Source of the DNA: Taeniopygia guttata
Taxonomy: Eukaryota > Chordata > Aves > Passeriformes > Estrildidae
Assembly: GCF_048771995.1 (NCBI RefSeq)
Contig: NC_133059.1
Location: 387,001-451,000 of the forward strand
Direction of reading: 5' to 3'
DNA: 64,000 nt
Shown here one piece after another: positions 25,431 to 43,529 of this stretch. Below the pieces are notes generated by a model. The model worked only from the letters and a program-made list of their open reading frames with translations, made no database searches and had not been told where the DNA came from. Numbering within the stretch: position 1 is the stretch's first letter; each line of letters starts with the position of its first letter. The position numbers were made by a program, and so were the translations under genes.

Positions 25431-26479
25431 AGACCATAGGGCAGGCATCACGCTCAGGGTATAAAGTGGGGGGAACAAGGAGGAAGGGGAGACATTTGGA
25501 GTGATGGGTTTTGTCTTTCCAGGTAACACTTAGGCTGGAGGGGGCCCTGTTTCACCAGTGGGCAGGGTCAGCACCAAAGACACAGACACCAACTGAAGGA
25601 ATTGTGTCATTTATATCATGCCCAGCTGCAAAGAATTACAAAAGGATAAGCTCAGCAAAGCACATCATCATTAGCAAAGCATTACAAAAGAAGCTCAGCA
25701 ATGCATCCAGTCATTGCTACCAGAGATTGCCTGGAGTGATTAAGGAAAGATCCATCACCAGTTAGCCTCAGGCTTTACCATCATCCACAGCCACACATCA
25801 GCTGGGGGAAGCCAAGGACTGGAGAGCCACTCCCAGACACTGGGAATTCTTGCAGGTGCCTCCACCTCTGCAAGCAATGAGGCTCCAGCCCCAAAGCTGT
25901 GAGAGGACCCAGCTTTTACACTGTTAAACAAACAAGCTGGCATCACTGCCACTGCGAGAACATCTGCTTTCATTCTCCTGACTGCTTTCTCCCAAAGCCT
26001 GGCCAGGGCTGAAGGAGGAACCAAGGGAGTTGACTTTGATCCTTCACCCCCAAACAAGGCCAGATGGGGCCTTGTCTGTTTCTAAATACAGAAAGATAAA
26101 TCCATGTTTTATCAAGGAACACATGCATTGATCGTGCTGTTAATCATGCTTCCTTAATGAGTGGATACAAATACAACATTTGCTTGGAAGGTTCATCTAG
26201 AGGTGAGCTTTGCCTCAGGGCCTGTTCAGGCCTTGATCACAACCTGTTCAGGCCTTGGTACTTTGATCGGTCCTGAGACCTACAATCAACTACAACCTTT
26301 GTAACAATTCTTTCAGTAACACAGCTTAGATTTAGGTATTAGGCATAAAGGCATCTCCTCTTGTTCTACAATTAAGTGCAGTTTAAGTTCATTACTCAGA
26401 GCTATTCACGTTCCTTTTAAAACATGCCTAAATAGTTGCTATTCTCTGTTATTTATCAAATGCCTCTCTTTTCTTGAGA
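25431..26479. other. Non-coding stretch, possible 3' LTR/UTR of the adjacent ERV
   Basis: No coding exon is seen. It contains short duplicated phrases (GCAAAGCA..ATTACAAAAG at about 25,630 and 25,670; CCTGTTCAGGCCTTG twice near 26,220-26,260). Its place immediately 3' of a minus-strand env relic fits a former 3' LTR, but no clear LTR ends were found. Confidence 0.3.
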
Positions 26480-27900
26480 CTGTCTCTTTTAAGAAAGGTC
26501 TCAATACTCCACTTCCCAGCACAAAGTGTCACAGCAACTCAGCAAGTGCACACACTGCAATGATGACAGGCCCTGCCACCAATGCATTTCACAGCAGCCT
26601 CTAATTTGGCAGCCATGAAGCCAATCTCACCAAGAAGAATTTTCTTCTTTCTGCCACTCTTCTACTGCTCTTTCTGTCAAGGTGATTCCTGACTGTTGGC
26701 CTTCAAACCCATCACTGCTAGCAGTGCAACATCCCCATCCCCTGATAGCCCAGGCTCCTCCTTGGCCAGCAAGCAGATAATCCAAGGCCATGCGGTTCTC
26801 TGGAGTCCCCATTTGTGTTTGTTGGAGCTCGTAGGATGTGCTAATGGACATTTCAACAGTATCATTTACTACCTCTTCTAATAATCCAATGCGCTATTGG
26901 ACATTTTAAGAGTATCATTTACTACCTCTTCTAATAATCCATTCGGCTCATTCATGTCAACTCCACGGGATGGGGCAGCGCACATGGGGCACCGGGTGAA
27001 CCAGAATCCTTTGATTTCGGAAACCCAAGGCACTCTTTGGGTGGAAAATGTTCTCTGGGCCCTAAGTCTTCCGTGTGGTCGTTGCTGAAGGACCCTAAAT
27101 GGGGGCCCTGCAGCTGGGAGCGGTGTGACACTGACACTGACCAGCTGCAGCACCCCAAGTTCTACTGACTTTGGGAGTGATGGTAAAGCACAGAAATCTT
27201 CTGACACTGTAGCCTCTATAACTGTAACAGGGTTTGGTTTCTCCAGACGGGAAATCTGAGTGAATCCTGTCACACTGATCGTTGTATTCCCGTGTCCCAC
27301 AGCACAGGTTTCTCTAATTGTCCCTTCATTGACTCCGTTACGAGGCAGAGCCCATTGACAGAGTTCTGGCCACCCCACAGGGTGGGCCCTCCAAGGGAAC
27401 CCCATTCCTCCAAGCTTCAGCTGAGAACATACCCAGCAATTAGTGACACTGTGTGCTTTGGCTACCTTGGTCTTTAAATTTCCAAAACATTTTGATGACT
27501 GATCCCTTGGTGAAACTCTGGAGGTGTTTTGGCAAACGTCAGTAGTACTTTAGTGACACCGTTCTTCATTCTTTTTGCTCAATGTCATTCAGGTTAGGAA
27601 CAATAATTCTGTTGTCCATGGAGCTGGCAACTTTTTAATTCCAGAATAATGCCCCCAAGGTCCTTTAGTGTTCAGCTTTACCATGTTGTCTGTGGGTAAC
27701 AAGGCTTGGTGGGGCCCTTTCCCCTTTGGCTGGAAGAGGGCCAGGACCTCTGCTTAAAGAAAAAAAAAGGAAAAAGAAAAAAAATACAATTAGATGAATT
27801 GTAAAAGATACAAATAAAATCCAAGTGTTAGAGAAACAACTTCTGTAACTTTGCATTAAGAGGTAAATGATATTTTTAAAAAGAGAACTCAGTTATTTAC
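26480..27900 (-). mobile_element. ERV env relic, minus strand
   Basis: On the minus strand the transmembrane-subunit signature of gamma/epsilon-like env is visible near 26,720-26,790: an immunosuppressive-type heptad segment (NRMALDYLL) followed by the closing CC motif. Surface-subunit-like sequence lies upstream to about 27.9 kb. The copy is broken in many places and looks old. Its 5' part (27,402 onward) is shared with the second duplication unit. Confidence 0.6.
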
Positions 27901-28473
27901 ATTGTAAATGTGCTGATGGCATGGATCCATCTTACTGACCTCAACAGCCTTTTTTACAGTTTTTGGGGTTTGTTTCCAACATTGTTATTTTAAATTGTGG
28001 TCGAAGCAATAGGAAATTGATTGGGGCCCTTCGAGCTCCAGGCAGGACTGGGAATCTCAACTCTGTCAAACCCCAAATCCTTTAGAAGATGACCTTCCTT
28101 CTCACTCTGGGAATGAGCTGCACATTCCCTCTGAAATTGTCAGGGGTTTCTTACGGATGAAAAATCCCACTTACGGCTTTTTGCTCTGCTTTGGAAGTGG
28201 GAAGGGCAATTCTCCATCCATCAGCTCCAGACTGCACTGCCTCAGGAACATGGCTCACTTGCCAGCTTTGGCCCACTCATGGCACTTCTAGAGGAGGAAA
28301 AAGATGCAACTGCACAATTCCAGCCAAAAAGAAATGAAGAATGAATAGTGGAGATCCAGGCGTTCCTGCGGAGATCCAGGGGTTCAGCTGGGACTATGGG
28401 GAGTTTGGGTCCTTGCCAATTGGATGTGTGTTCCCAGCTGCAATCTCCTGGCCTGCAGGGGAGTCTCACTCAC

Positions 28474-29777
28474 CTGCCAAAGCAGAAAGCTCAGGCACTG
28501 TGCTCCAACGGGCTCGTCTGATGCAAAGCTGTCAGAGCAATGTGAGGGCACAGCCAGCCCAGCTGTGCCCGGGGCAGAGCCCAGCAGAGCCCTGGCAGAG
28601 CCCAGAGCAGCCTCAGCACCCGCAGAGCCCGGCTGCAAGGAGAGAAACCAGAAACTGCCCGTCAGCTGAAGGCTGCTGTCCCCTTGTCCCAGCTGCCCAC
28701 AGAGCCCAGGCCATGCTGGCTGTGCCCAGAGCTGTGCCCAGAGCTGCCCATCACTGCTGCCTTTGGGAGCAGAGCAGGAGGGCAGGACCTTCCCAGCCTG
28801 CAGCCAGCCACAGCACATCCAGCCCCTCAGCAGCTGCCCAGAGCAAGAGACTCCTTGTGCTTGTTGCTGTCTCCCAAAAGCTCTGATCCCACCATGCCAA
28901 GCAGACGGGGACTCACCTCACGCCATCCTCCGCTGGGAGAAAAGCTGGTCCCAAACGATGTCCTCAGCCTTCTCCAAGGGCACGGCCCATCCACGCTGCA
29001 GCTGCTCCCAGGCACTTCCCAATCCCGACTGGACCTTACATAGAATGCTTCCTCTAGAAAAACAAACAACAAACTGTTGAAAAGAGATTAGAGACAAGGG
29101 GAAACAAGAAAAAAACTCTTATCTCTGTCAGAGGTCTGAGGAAGGCCCAACCCCTACATGCTAGGGAAAATCCCACCCATGGGGGAGAGAAGGCCACACT
29201 TTCTCTCTTCCCTCCTGCACTGCCCCCCAAAATAACAGTGATCCCAAAGCAAACAAGGGCAGTGGAGCAGCCCAAGCCCTTCCTTGCCTGCAAAGCAAAG
29301 CAGCCCCTGCACAGGTTCTGGAGTCCCACCTCTGCTCCCGCCATGGGGGTTTCTCTGTGCCGGGCTGGCTGCCCCAGCCCCAGCCCCAGCCTCAGCCCAG
29401 GCCATGCTGGGTGCTGGGGGCTGTTGGCAGGGCCAGGAGCCAACTCCCATCTTGTATCCACCCCAGCCCATGCCCCCAGCCCTGCCAAAAAGCAGCTGGG
29501 CAGCCGACTGTAGTTGCATCTGCCCCAGCACAGGGGGAACCTTTTGTTCCCAGCCAGTCTGAGCAATGCCCAAATCTGGGAGCATTTCCCCGGCTGTGGA
29601 CTCATCTGCGAATTCGCTGTGGAGCCTGGCTTTGAAGACGGTGCCACAAGTCCATCATCTTCAGCTGCCAGTGGCCAGGTTGAGGAAGAGGTGTCATCCT
29701 TGATGTTGTCGTCGCTGTCTCCAGCAGCAGCAGCAGCCCCACCTGGTACAGCTTCTCCAGGGACTCCTTCTCCTTCC
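28474..29777 (-). pseudogene. Decayed PIM-like kinase relic downstream of the intact gene (unit 1)
   Basis: Three exon-like blocks lie on the minus strand. 29,606-29,777 begins after a good acceptor with GKEKESLEKLYQVG (PIM-like exon 1 type), then runs into DDNIK...NLATG and GTVFKARLHSEFA, resembling the HRDIKPEN...DFG...FAG end of exon 3. 28,921-29,033 has EKAEDIVWDQLFSQRR, resembling PIM exon 4 (DEEIVRGQVFFRQR). 28,474-28,632 has strong splice sites and an Ala/Ser-rich sequence but no kinase motif. The catalytic motifs are lost and unit 1 and unit 2 differ by frame-changing indels, so this is a pseudogene. Assignment to PIM rests on short matches. Confidence 0.45.
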
Positions 29778-30051
29778 CTGGGGGTCAGACCAGGCTGTCA
29801 GGGTTCTGCCCAGGGCCCCAGCTGTCAGGGAAGCAGGACAAGCAAAACCAGCTCGGATGGCAGCCACCAGTGCTGGGCAGAGCAGCTCAGCTCCAGCACA
29901 AGGCTGCGTGTTCCCACCCAACAATCCCAGTGCATTGATACAGGCAGGGAAAAAAGTCTGGGTTTCCTTGCTTCTGATTGCCAGGGCATGTGTGGACCTG
30001 TAACTTACCAGAGCCCTGGAGCAAAGTGTGCATGTGGCTCTCTCCCTTTTT

Positions 30052-32896
30052 CTATGGCAGGTGAATATCCTGTATCCAAGGATCATAGAACAGGTCTTCT
30101 AATGAAGGTCTGTCCAAGAAGTGCATGGATAAACACCACCTGATAAGATCTTGGCACTCTGGGCAGAGAAACCAGAAACCAGCGGTCAGCTAGAGAAGGC
30201 TCCTGTCTGCTTTGCCCCACTCTTCCCATGCCCAGGCCATGCTGCTTTTGTGCTCAGAGCTGTGCCTAAACTTTCCCATCAATTCCCTGTTGTGGAGGAG
30301 AGCAGGACATGTGGCACCTCCTCAGCGGCTGCCAGAGCGAGATGCTCACAAGCTGCTGCTGTCTCCCAGCACTGGTACTCCCCCGTGGCCAGAGATGAGG
30401 ATCCACCTGGAGAGAGCCGCTGTGGCAGCGAGAGCTGATGGTCCCAGCTGATCTTCCGGCCCCTCCTGAAAGGGTGCTGCCCGCAGACCATCTGGTGCAG
30501 CAGGATGCCCAGGGACCAGATCGTTGCTGCCTCGCCATGGTACCAGCCCAAGTGGGTCCATTCCGGGGGGCTGTATGACAGTGTTCCTGTGGAATAGAGA
30601 TGGAGTTCATCAGGGGGATGCTGCTGCTTCCAGAGCCTGGCCCCAGCATCCCTGGGCGTGCAGGGGCCGCCCCAGTGGCACACGGGGCGACTGCTGCACT
30701 CTCGCCAGCACCTGGGACTTGTGTACAAACTCAGGGCTGGACAAGAAGCCACTGGTGTTGGAAGAGGGCAGCAGAAGCCCCGGCAAGGCCTGACCGTGAC
30801 ATGTAAAGCAAAAACCCACTCAGGGCTGGGGGAAAAATCATCTCCTTATCCTCCCTGCCTGCAGTGCCCTAAAAATATTATGAAGCCAAGGCAAACAAGG
30901 TGAGTGGACTAGGCCAAGCCCTTCCTCTCACCTGCACACCAAACTGGCTGGTGCACTGGTTCTGGCTCCCTCCTATGCTACCCCCACCCACGGGTGCTTT
31001 TGTTGGGCTGGCTGCTGCTGCTCCAACCCCAGCCCCAGGCAGAGTGGTGGGCAAAGGCTGCCAGTGGGGCTGGAAGATGCCTCCCCACCCAGCCCCGCTG
31101 AAAAGCAACTCAGGGGAAGGCTCAGTACCCTGACTGGCAGCAAAAGGGAGAATCCCCGCTGCCACACCCAGCTTGGCCTGTGAGATGTTGGGCCATGAGG
31201 TGGCGGGACCGGGAGCACACCCCTGCCCAGGCTCACCTGCAAAGTGAGTGTAGGCTGTGTCTTGCAGGTAGGTGCCGCAGCCAAAGTCGATCAATTTTGC
31301 CTGGCCAGTGGCCAGGTCAACCAGGATGTTCTCTGGTTTGATGTCGCGGTGCAGGACCCCTCGGCTGGTGCAGTGCCGCACGGCCTCCAGCACCTGGCGG
31401 AACAGCTGCCGTGCCACCTCTTCAGACAGGAACCTCCGTGCCCGAATGAAATGCAGGAGGTCCTGAGACCGCTCCGGCCGCTCCAGCACCATCACGATGT
31501 TGTTGGGGAGCTCAAGCCACTCCAGCAGCTGGACCACACCAGGGAAGCCAGTGGACACCTTGTCCAGCAGCACGATCTCCAGGGGTGCGCTGGTGCCGTC
31601 GGGCTGCGGGAGGACCACGGTGCCACCAGTGGGACTGATGTCCTGCCAGGGCTGGGGAACCCCTCAGCCAGCCCGGGATGCTCTGCGCCCTGCGCTGGCC
31701 CCACGCCCGCTCCCCATCGAGGGGTCCTGGTGGCTTCCCCCATGCCGGGCCTCGCCTCATCCCCGCCCGGCACGGCCCGGCTGTTCCCGCTGGCCCCGCT
31801 CACTCACCAGCTCGTCCCAGTGCCGGACGCGGTTCCGTGGCACCCTTTTGATGGCCACCTGCAAACCAAAGGCACCACCGGGTTCAGCTCGCCGCCCGCC
31901 CTGCCGAGCCCCATCCTCCTCCTCCCTCCTTCTCTTCCTCCTCCTCCGCCTCCTCCTCCTCCTCCTCCTTCTCCTCCTCCTCCTCCTTCTCTTCCTCCTC
32001 CTCCTCCTTCTCCTCCTCCTCCTCCTCCTTCTCTTCCTCCTCCTCCTCCTCCTTCCCTTCCTCCTCCTCCTCCTCCTTCTCTTCCTCCTCCTCCTCCTCC
32101 TTCTCTTCCTCCTCCTCCTCCTCCTTCTCTTCCTCCTCCTCCTCCTCCTTCTCTTCCTCCTCCATCCCCCTCCTCCTCCTCCTCCTCCTTCTCTTCCTCC
32201 TCCTCCTCCTCCTTCTCTTCCTCCTCCATCCCCCTCCTCCTCCTCCTCCTTCTCTTCCTCCTCCTCCTCTTCCTCCTCCTCCATCCCCCTCCTCCTCCTC
32301 CTCCTCCTGCGCCCGCCGCCGGCCCTGCCGCTCACCGGGGCACCGTCCGAGAGCCGCGTGGCTGCGAAGACGCTGCCGAAGCCGCCGCGCCCCAGCAGCG
32401 AACCCACTCGGTAGCGCTGCTGCAGCGCCTCCTGCGCCTTCCCTGCGGGCGGGACGCGGCTGTCAGCGCTCGGCCCGGGGCCAGGAGCGGCCCCCGAGCG
32501 CCCCTCAACCGCCTCGGGCCGGCCATCCCCAGGCCTTCGGTCTCGGGAACGGGACACGGGAGGCTCGGGGCCGGCGGCCGCGCTGCTGAGCGGCGGAGCT
32601 CGGGCCGGGGAAGCCGCGGCGGAGGCGGCAGCGGCCGTGCCGCGTGTGTCCTCCGCGGGGCCCGGGAGGAGCCGGGGCCGGGGCCGGGGCCGGGGCCGGA
32701 GCCTGCGCCGGGGCCGGGGCCGGGCTCGGGCCAGGCGGAGCCAAAGGGCGGCGATGCCCCAGCCCCAGGCACTGATGCCCGCCCAGCAGCGCCACCGCCA
32801 GCACGCCCAGAGCCGGGCGGAGGCGAGACCGCGGCGGGGCGGGCGGGGGCGGGGACGGGGCAGCCCCGCCCGGGGCCGGGGGCGGGCCGGGGGCAT
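30052..32896 (-). CDS. PIM-like serine/threonine kinase, copy 1 (421 aa, 5 exons, apparently intact)
   Basis: Exons in transcript order: 32,336-32,896; 31,808-31,858; 31,237-31,603; 30,407-30,586; 30,052-30,158 (TAG at 30,052-30,054). All splice sites are GT/AG, phases match, and the total is 1,266 nt. Residues 1-160 are Pro/Arg/Ala-rich and low complexity. The kinase domain follows: Gly loop GRGGFG (169-174), VAIK Lys191, helix-C-type Glu213, the PIM-specific proline hinge ERP (245-247), HRDIKPEN (289-296), DFG (310-312), PPEW (333-336), C-terminus [18 protein letters not shown]. All catalytic residues are present. PIM kinases are constitutively active cytosolic/nuclear Ser/Thr kinases promoting survival and growth, and PIM1-like copies are strongly amplified in songbirds. 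The start at 32,896 has G at -3. An in-frame ATG lies at 32,911, and the frame stays open to 33,232. Confidence 0.92.
31917..32310. repeat. Polypyrimidine/polypurine (CCT)n tract in PIM-like copy 1 intron 1
   Basis: About 390 bp of CCT with interspersed CTTCTCTT, forming higher-order units of about 24-27 bp. The transcribed RNA would be a GGA/GAA polypurine. It fills most of the 477-bp intron 1. The other copy has only about 110 bp. Confidence 0.95.
32674..32699. repeat. GGGGCC hexanucleotide repeat (4 units) in coding exon 1, copy 1
   Basis: The plus strand reads four GGGGCC units. In the minus-strand reading frame they encode Pro-Arg dipeptides (PRPRPR). Confidence 0.9.
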
Positions 32897-33019
32897 GGCC
32901 CGGCCCGGCATGGGGGAGAAGGAGGCGGGGAGAGGGGAGGGACAGCGGGTGAGGGACACCGAGAGGAAGGTGTCCCACAGCCGGAGAGAAAGAAGAGAAA
33001 GAGAAAGAAGAGAAAAACT

Positions 33020-33076
33020 GCTTTTGCTGCCGCTGCTGCCGCCGCTGCTGCCGCCGCCGCCGCTGCTGCCTCTGCA
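33020..33076. repeat. CTG/CCG triplet tract 5' of PIM-like copy 1 start codon
   Basis: About 18 GCY-type triplets (mixed CTG and CCG on the plus strand). They would give a CAG/CGG-rich 5' leader in the kinase mRNA. The tract is also present in copy 2 at about 47,809-47,865. Confidence 0.8.
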
Positions 33077-33305
33077 ACTGAAGCACCGAGGCCGTTTGTC
33101 CGCGTGTCCGTTCCCCGCTCGCCCCACGGCCGAGCCCCGCGCGCCCCGGGGACAGCCCCTTCCTCTGTCCAAACACGGGAACTTTGCCGTGTTCAGCCCA
33201 GATCCAGAGTCCTGACTCCTGCCCAGGGGCACAGGAATCCCCTCGGCCGCTGCTGTGCATTGTCCCTGCTGAGGGTCAAACGCTATCGGAGCGCATTCCC
33301 TGAAT

Positions 33306-34610
33306 GCTGAATTTTTACCTGACCCATGAACTGCACTTACCTATCCATCATTGATTTCCAAAAAAAAAAACCAAAAAAAAAAAAAAAACCAAAAAAAAAC
33401 GAAAAAAAAGAAAAAACAGGGGAAGGTAAAATGTGTGTAGCTCATGCTATTTTAGAGTGTCTAAAACTTGCCAAATTGTGGATCTTAGAAGTGAGATCCA
33501 TTTGCAATTAATGGGATGGGGAAGTAGTGTAAGATGGAAAAGGGGAGCAGAAAACTAAACAGAGAAAAACATCTTGGATTATTTATTTTCATTTTCATTT
33601 CATGTCTTAAAAACTCTTTCAGTTTTCCCAGAATCTTCTCCACAGTCCTGTTTGCTCTTTCCAAGAACCTTTGCTGGAGAATGAGGAAGCTTTGAGCAGT
33701 TTCTGTCACAAGATGTGCCACCAGCTGCAGCTTCTCTTGGCTTTCCACACCGTGTGTGCAGCTCGACTCTTGCAGAAAAGTGGGACAAATATTTGAAGAA
33801 CTTTATAGCTTGTTCTTTCTTTTCCTTGTGGGCTGGGCAGTTGTGCCATTGGTGAGATTTTCACTGTTATTGCTCTAGCCTAAGAAACCATGACGGGCTC
33901 CCAGGAATTGTCAGGGAATGCAGAGAAAGAATCTCCCGAGCCTGCAGCCAGAAATGGAGAGCTGTGTGATAATCGTTCCAACATCCCCATGGACATCTTG
34001 AAAGTGAGGTAGAACATGAACATGGGCTGACAGAGGGAGTTTGTTTCTGTGTTCAGTTTAGAAGCTTCCACATCTCAAGCACTGATATACATCAAGAGTA
34101 CAATCAGTGCATGAAAAGCACCAGAACAAGCTGGTCCTCTCAGTGGATGGATGAAAGAATCTGAAAAGGAAAAAAGCAGGGAATGATTTTGTGAACTTTC
34201 CCTGTACAATGGAACATTTTTACTAATAATTTCCAACCCATTCCCTCCGCTTTTGTCCTTCCTAACAAGGCCATTTTCATCCCAGATTCCCCATGAAGTA
34301 AGAATCCTGAGCTTGTGGAAGTGCCTGAAAGATGCCCTGTTCCTCTGCAGGGACACTCAGGCTGGAGCAGGAGCCCTCTCTGGGGAAGCCTCCTCCGAGC
34401 TGGAATTTGTGCCGTGCTGGGAGAGGAGGAGGAGGGGGAGAAGGCTGGGCACTGTGTGGCAGGAGCAGGGATTTGGGCCGCAGGACATTCCGTCTGCGCC
34501 GCTGCCCCACAATGGGCGGGAACGCTGTGGGGATAACTGGGGGCACTGGAGCGGAATATGGATGGCACTGGGGGGAACTGGGAGGGCCTGGGAATTAACT
34601 CAGGTGTATT
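33306..34610. other. Segment present only in duplication unit 1
   Basis: It separates the promoter-like cluster from the kinase gene in unit 1 and is missing in unit 2 (junction near 48,108-48,130). It holds an A-rich tract (33,360-33,415). On the minus strand it has an open, exon-like stretch with QEKLQLVAHLVTETAQSF (about 33,580-33,750) ending near an AATAAA. No gene is recognised. Confidence 0.6.
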
Positions 34611-34705
34611 TGGAGGGACTGGGCTGTACTGGGATGGATTGGATGGGCACTGGGGCTGTACTGGGCTGTACTGGGGATGTACTGGGCTATACTGGGAGAG
34701 ACTGG
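34600..34705. repeat. Minisatellite, CTGGGCTGTACTGGG-type, unit 1
   Basis: Irregular tandem copies of a 10-30 bp phrase built from ACTGGG and CTGTACTGGG. The counterpart in unit 2 is at about 48,133-48,280. Confidence 0.8.
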
Positions 34706-34769
34706 AGGGGTTGAATGGGCTGTTCCCGCCTCTGCTGCCTCCCATTTGCCGAGGCTCCCGCCCATCACA

Positions 34770-34920
34770 GCCGCCAACCAATCAGCACCAGGGATCATGG
34801 CTTTGGGGGCGGTACCTGGAGCCTGCGCCATCTTTTCTTTTGCCTACAACTCCCGTCATGCTCTGCGGCCCCTTAGAGCCCCATTAAAGCCGGGACTACA
34901 ACACCCATCATGCCCCGCGC
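34770..34920. promoter_or_regulatory. Promoter-like cluster: CCAAT, YY1 and two ZNF143/SBS-like motifs (unit 1)
   Basis: A CCAAT box (34,778-34,782), a YY1-type GCCATCTT (34,827-34,834), then two copies of the ZNF143/SBS-like element: CTACAACTCCCGTCATG (34,844-34,860) and ACTACAACACCCATCATG (from 34,895). This is a typical TATA-less housekeeping promoter set. It lies 5' of the minus-strand kinase gene but 1.9 kb from its start codon. It could also drive a plus-strand transcript. Confidence 0.6.
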
Positions 34921-35938
34921 ACCACAGACCCTCGGTATACGCCCCCATCTGTCCCACAAGTGTCCCCCAGACCCTCCGGGATCCCCAAGTGCCCCTCAGC
35001 GCCCATTCGGGACCCCCAAAACTTCACTGGCAAAGTACAAAAGAACAAGAAACTTTGGAAAAGCATTTAATACAAAACCAATCCAGTTTAAATCACTTGT
35101 CATAGGAGTAACTTCATTCACTCAGCCCATTTAGTCTGGAAAGGTTTAAAGGCTTAAGTTGTTCAGGTACCCAAAAATGTTCCATATAAAGAGCATTAGA
35201 AGGAGAGGAAGGAGAGACAGAGGAAGACAGAAGCTCCACAGTGTGGGAATCCAGGGCTTCCCTCTGGCTGCCCTGGCAGGTCTGGGACCCTGGCAGGGGT
35301 CAGGAACCCCCTGGACAGAGCCCCCAGAGACACTGTCTGTGATCTCTGTCCATGGAAAAGAGTTTTCAGTCCTACAGGATGAATTACAAGCTCTGAGTGT
35401 TTGATACGAGTAATAATTAAGTGTGGCACGAGTGCAAAAGTAAAATTCTAGGTTTCTAGATTAGGGGTTTAAAGGGGACAAGATGGAGGAAATTGGGTGT
35501 GTCTTGTCCTTTTCCTCCTTCTTCATGCCCTCCATGTTTCACTGTGGTGTTGGCATTTTTCTGTTGGTTTAGGCTGGGGACACACTGTTCAACGTAGGTG
35601 ACAGATATTGGCACGTTATTGTAAATCCAGCACAGGTAGTTTCTGGTATTTAATGTTTGTACCATCCCACTGAGGGCAGAGCCCCACACACTGCCCTGCA
35701 GGACAGAGCTGCGGCAGGGCAGCAGAACATGTTAGAGATAAACAGAATAAACAACCTTGGAAACAGCACAGACGAATTATGGCTCCTTCTTTGGCAATGG
35801 GGCAGAAAGACAGAGACTTTCTGCAATCTCGGAATCATCAATACCCACAGATTCCGACAATTTTCCAATCTATGATGAACGCTAAACAAGATGAGGGCTA
35901 TTCCTTGACATGTCACACTAGTGAGAAAGTTAAATTAC

Positions 35939-42454
<6,516 letters not shown>

Positions 42455-42870
42455 CCCATTCCTCCCAACTTCAGCTGAGAACATACCCAGCAATTAGTGA
42501 CATTGTGTGCTTTGGCTACCTTGGTCTTTAAATTTCCAAAACATTTTGATGACTGATCCCTTGGTGAAACTCTGGAGGTGTTTTGGCAAATGTCAGTAAT
42601 ACTTTAGTGACACCGTTCTTCATTCTTTTTGCTCAATGTCATTCAGGTTAGGAACAATAATTCTGTTGTCCATGGAGCTGGCAACTTTTTAATTCCAGAA
42701 TAATGCCCCCAAGGTCCTTTAGTGTTCAGCTTTACCATGTTGTCTGTGGGTAACAAGGCTTGGTGGGGCCCTTTCCCTTTTGGCTGGAAGAGGGCCAGGA
42801 CCTCTGCTTAAAGAAAAAAAAAGGAAAAAGAAAAAAAAATACAATTAGATGAATTGTAAAAGATACAAAT
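42455..42870 (-). mobile_element. ERV env relic, part carried by duplication unit 2
   Basis: Nearly identical to about 27,402-27,815. It is a broken fragment of the same minus-strand element. Confidence 0.55.
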
Positions 42871-43529
42871 AAAATCCAAGTGTTAGTGAAACAACTTCTG
42901 TAACTTTGCATTAAGAGGTAAATGATATTTTTAAAAACAGAACTCAGTTATTTACATTGTAAATGTGCTGATGGCATGGATCCATCTTACTGACCTCAAC
43001 AGCCTTTTTTACAGTTTTTGGGGTTTGTTTCCAACATTCTTTTTTTTAAATTGTGGTTGAAGCAATAGGAAATTGATTGGGGCCCTTCCAGCTCCAGGCA
43101 GGACTGGGAATCTCAACTCTGTCAAACCCCAAATCCTTTAGAAGATGACCTTCCTTTTCACTCTGGGAATGAGCTGCACATTCCCTCTGAAATTGTCAGG
43201 GGTTTCTCACGGATGAAAAATCCCACTTACGGCTTTTTGCTCTGCTTTGGAAGTGGGAAGGGCAATTCTCCATCCATCAGCTCCAGACTGCACTGCCGCA
43301 GGAACACGGCTCACTTGCCAGCTTTGGCCCACTCATGGCACTTCTAGAGGAGGAAGAAAGTGCAACTGCACAATTCCAGCCAAAAAGAAATGAAGAATGA
43401 ATAGTGGAGATCCAGGCGTTCCTGCGGAGATCCAGGGGTTCAGCTGGGACTATGGGGAGTTTGGGTCCTTGCCAATTGGATGTGTGTTCCCAGCTGCAAT
43501 CTCCTGGCCTGCAGGGGAGTCTCACTCAC

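Larger units (their letters stand above)
27402..35541. repeat. Segmental duplication, unit 1 (8.1 kb)
   Basis: Matches 42,455-49,108 in the same orientation, with a few percent mismatch by eye. Size differences come from the intron-1 CCT tract (about 290 bp longer here) and about 1.3 kb present only here (about 33,306-34,610). The left border is a CCCATTCCTCC phrase inside the ERV env relic. The right border lies in TTCATGCCCTCC.TGTTTCAC. Confidence 0.93.

Noticed and set aside
31244-33310. 688-codon open frame on the plus strand across PIM-like copy 1 (and the 585-codon counterpart at 46,309-48,066)
   Set aside because: It is antisense to the kinase exons and kept open by GC-rich third positions and the CCT/GGGGCC repeats. 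It reads through both introns and splice sites and has no protein family features.
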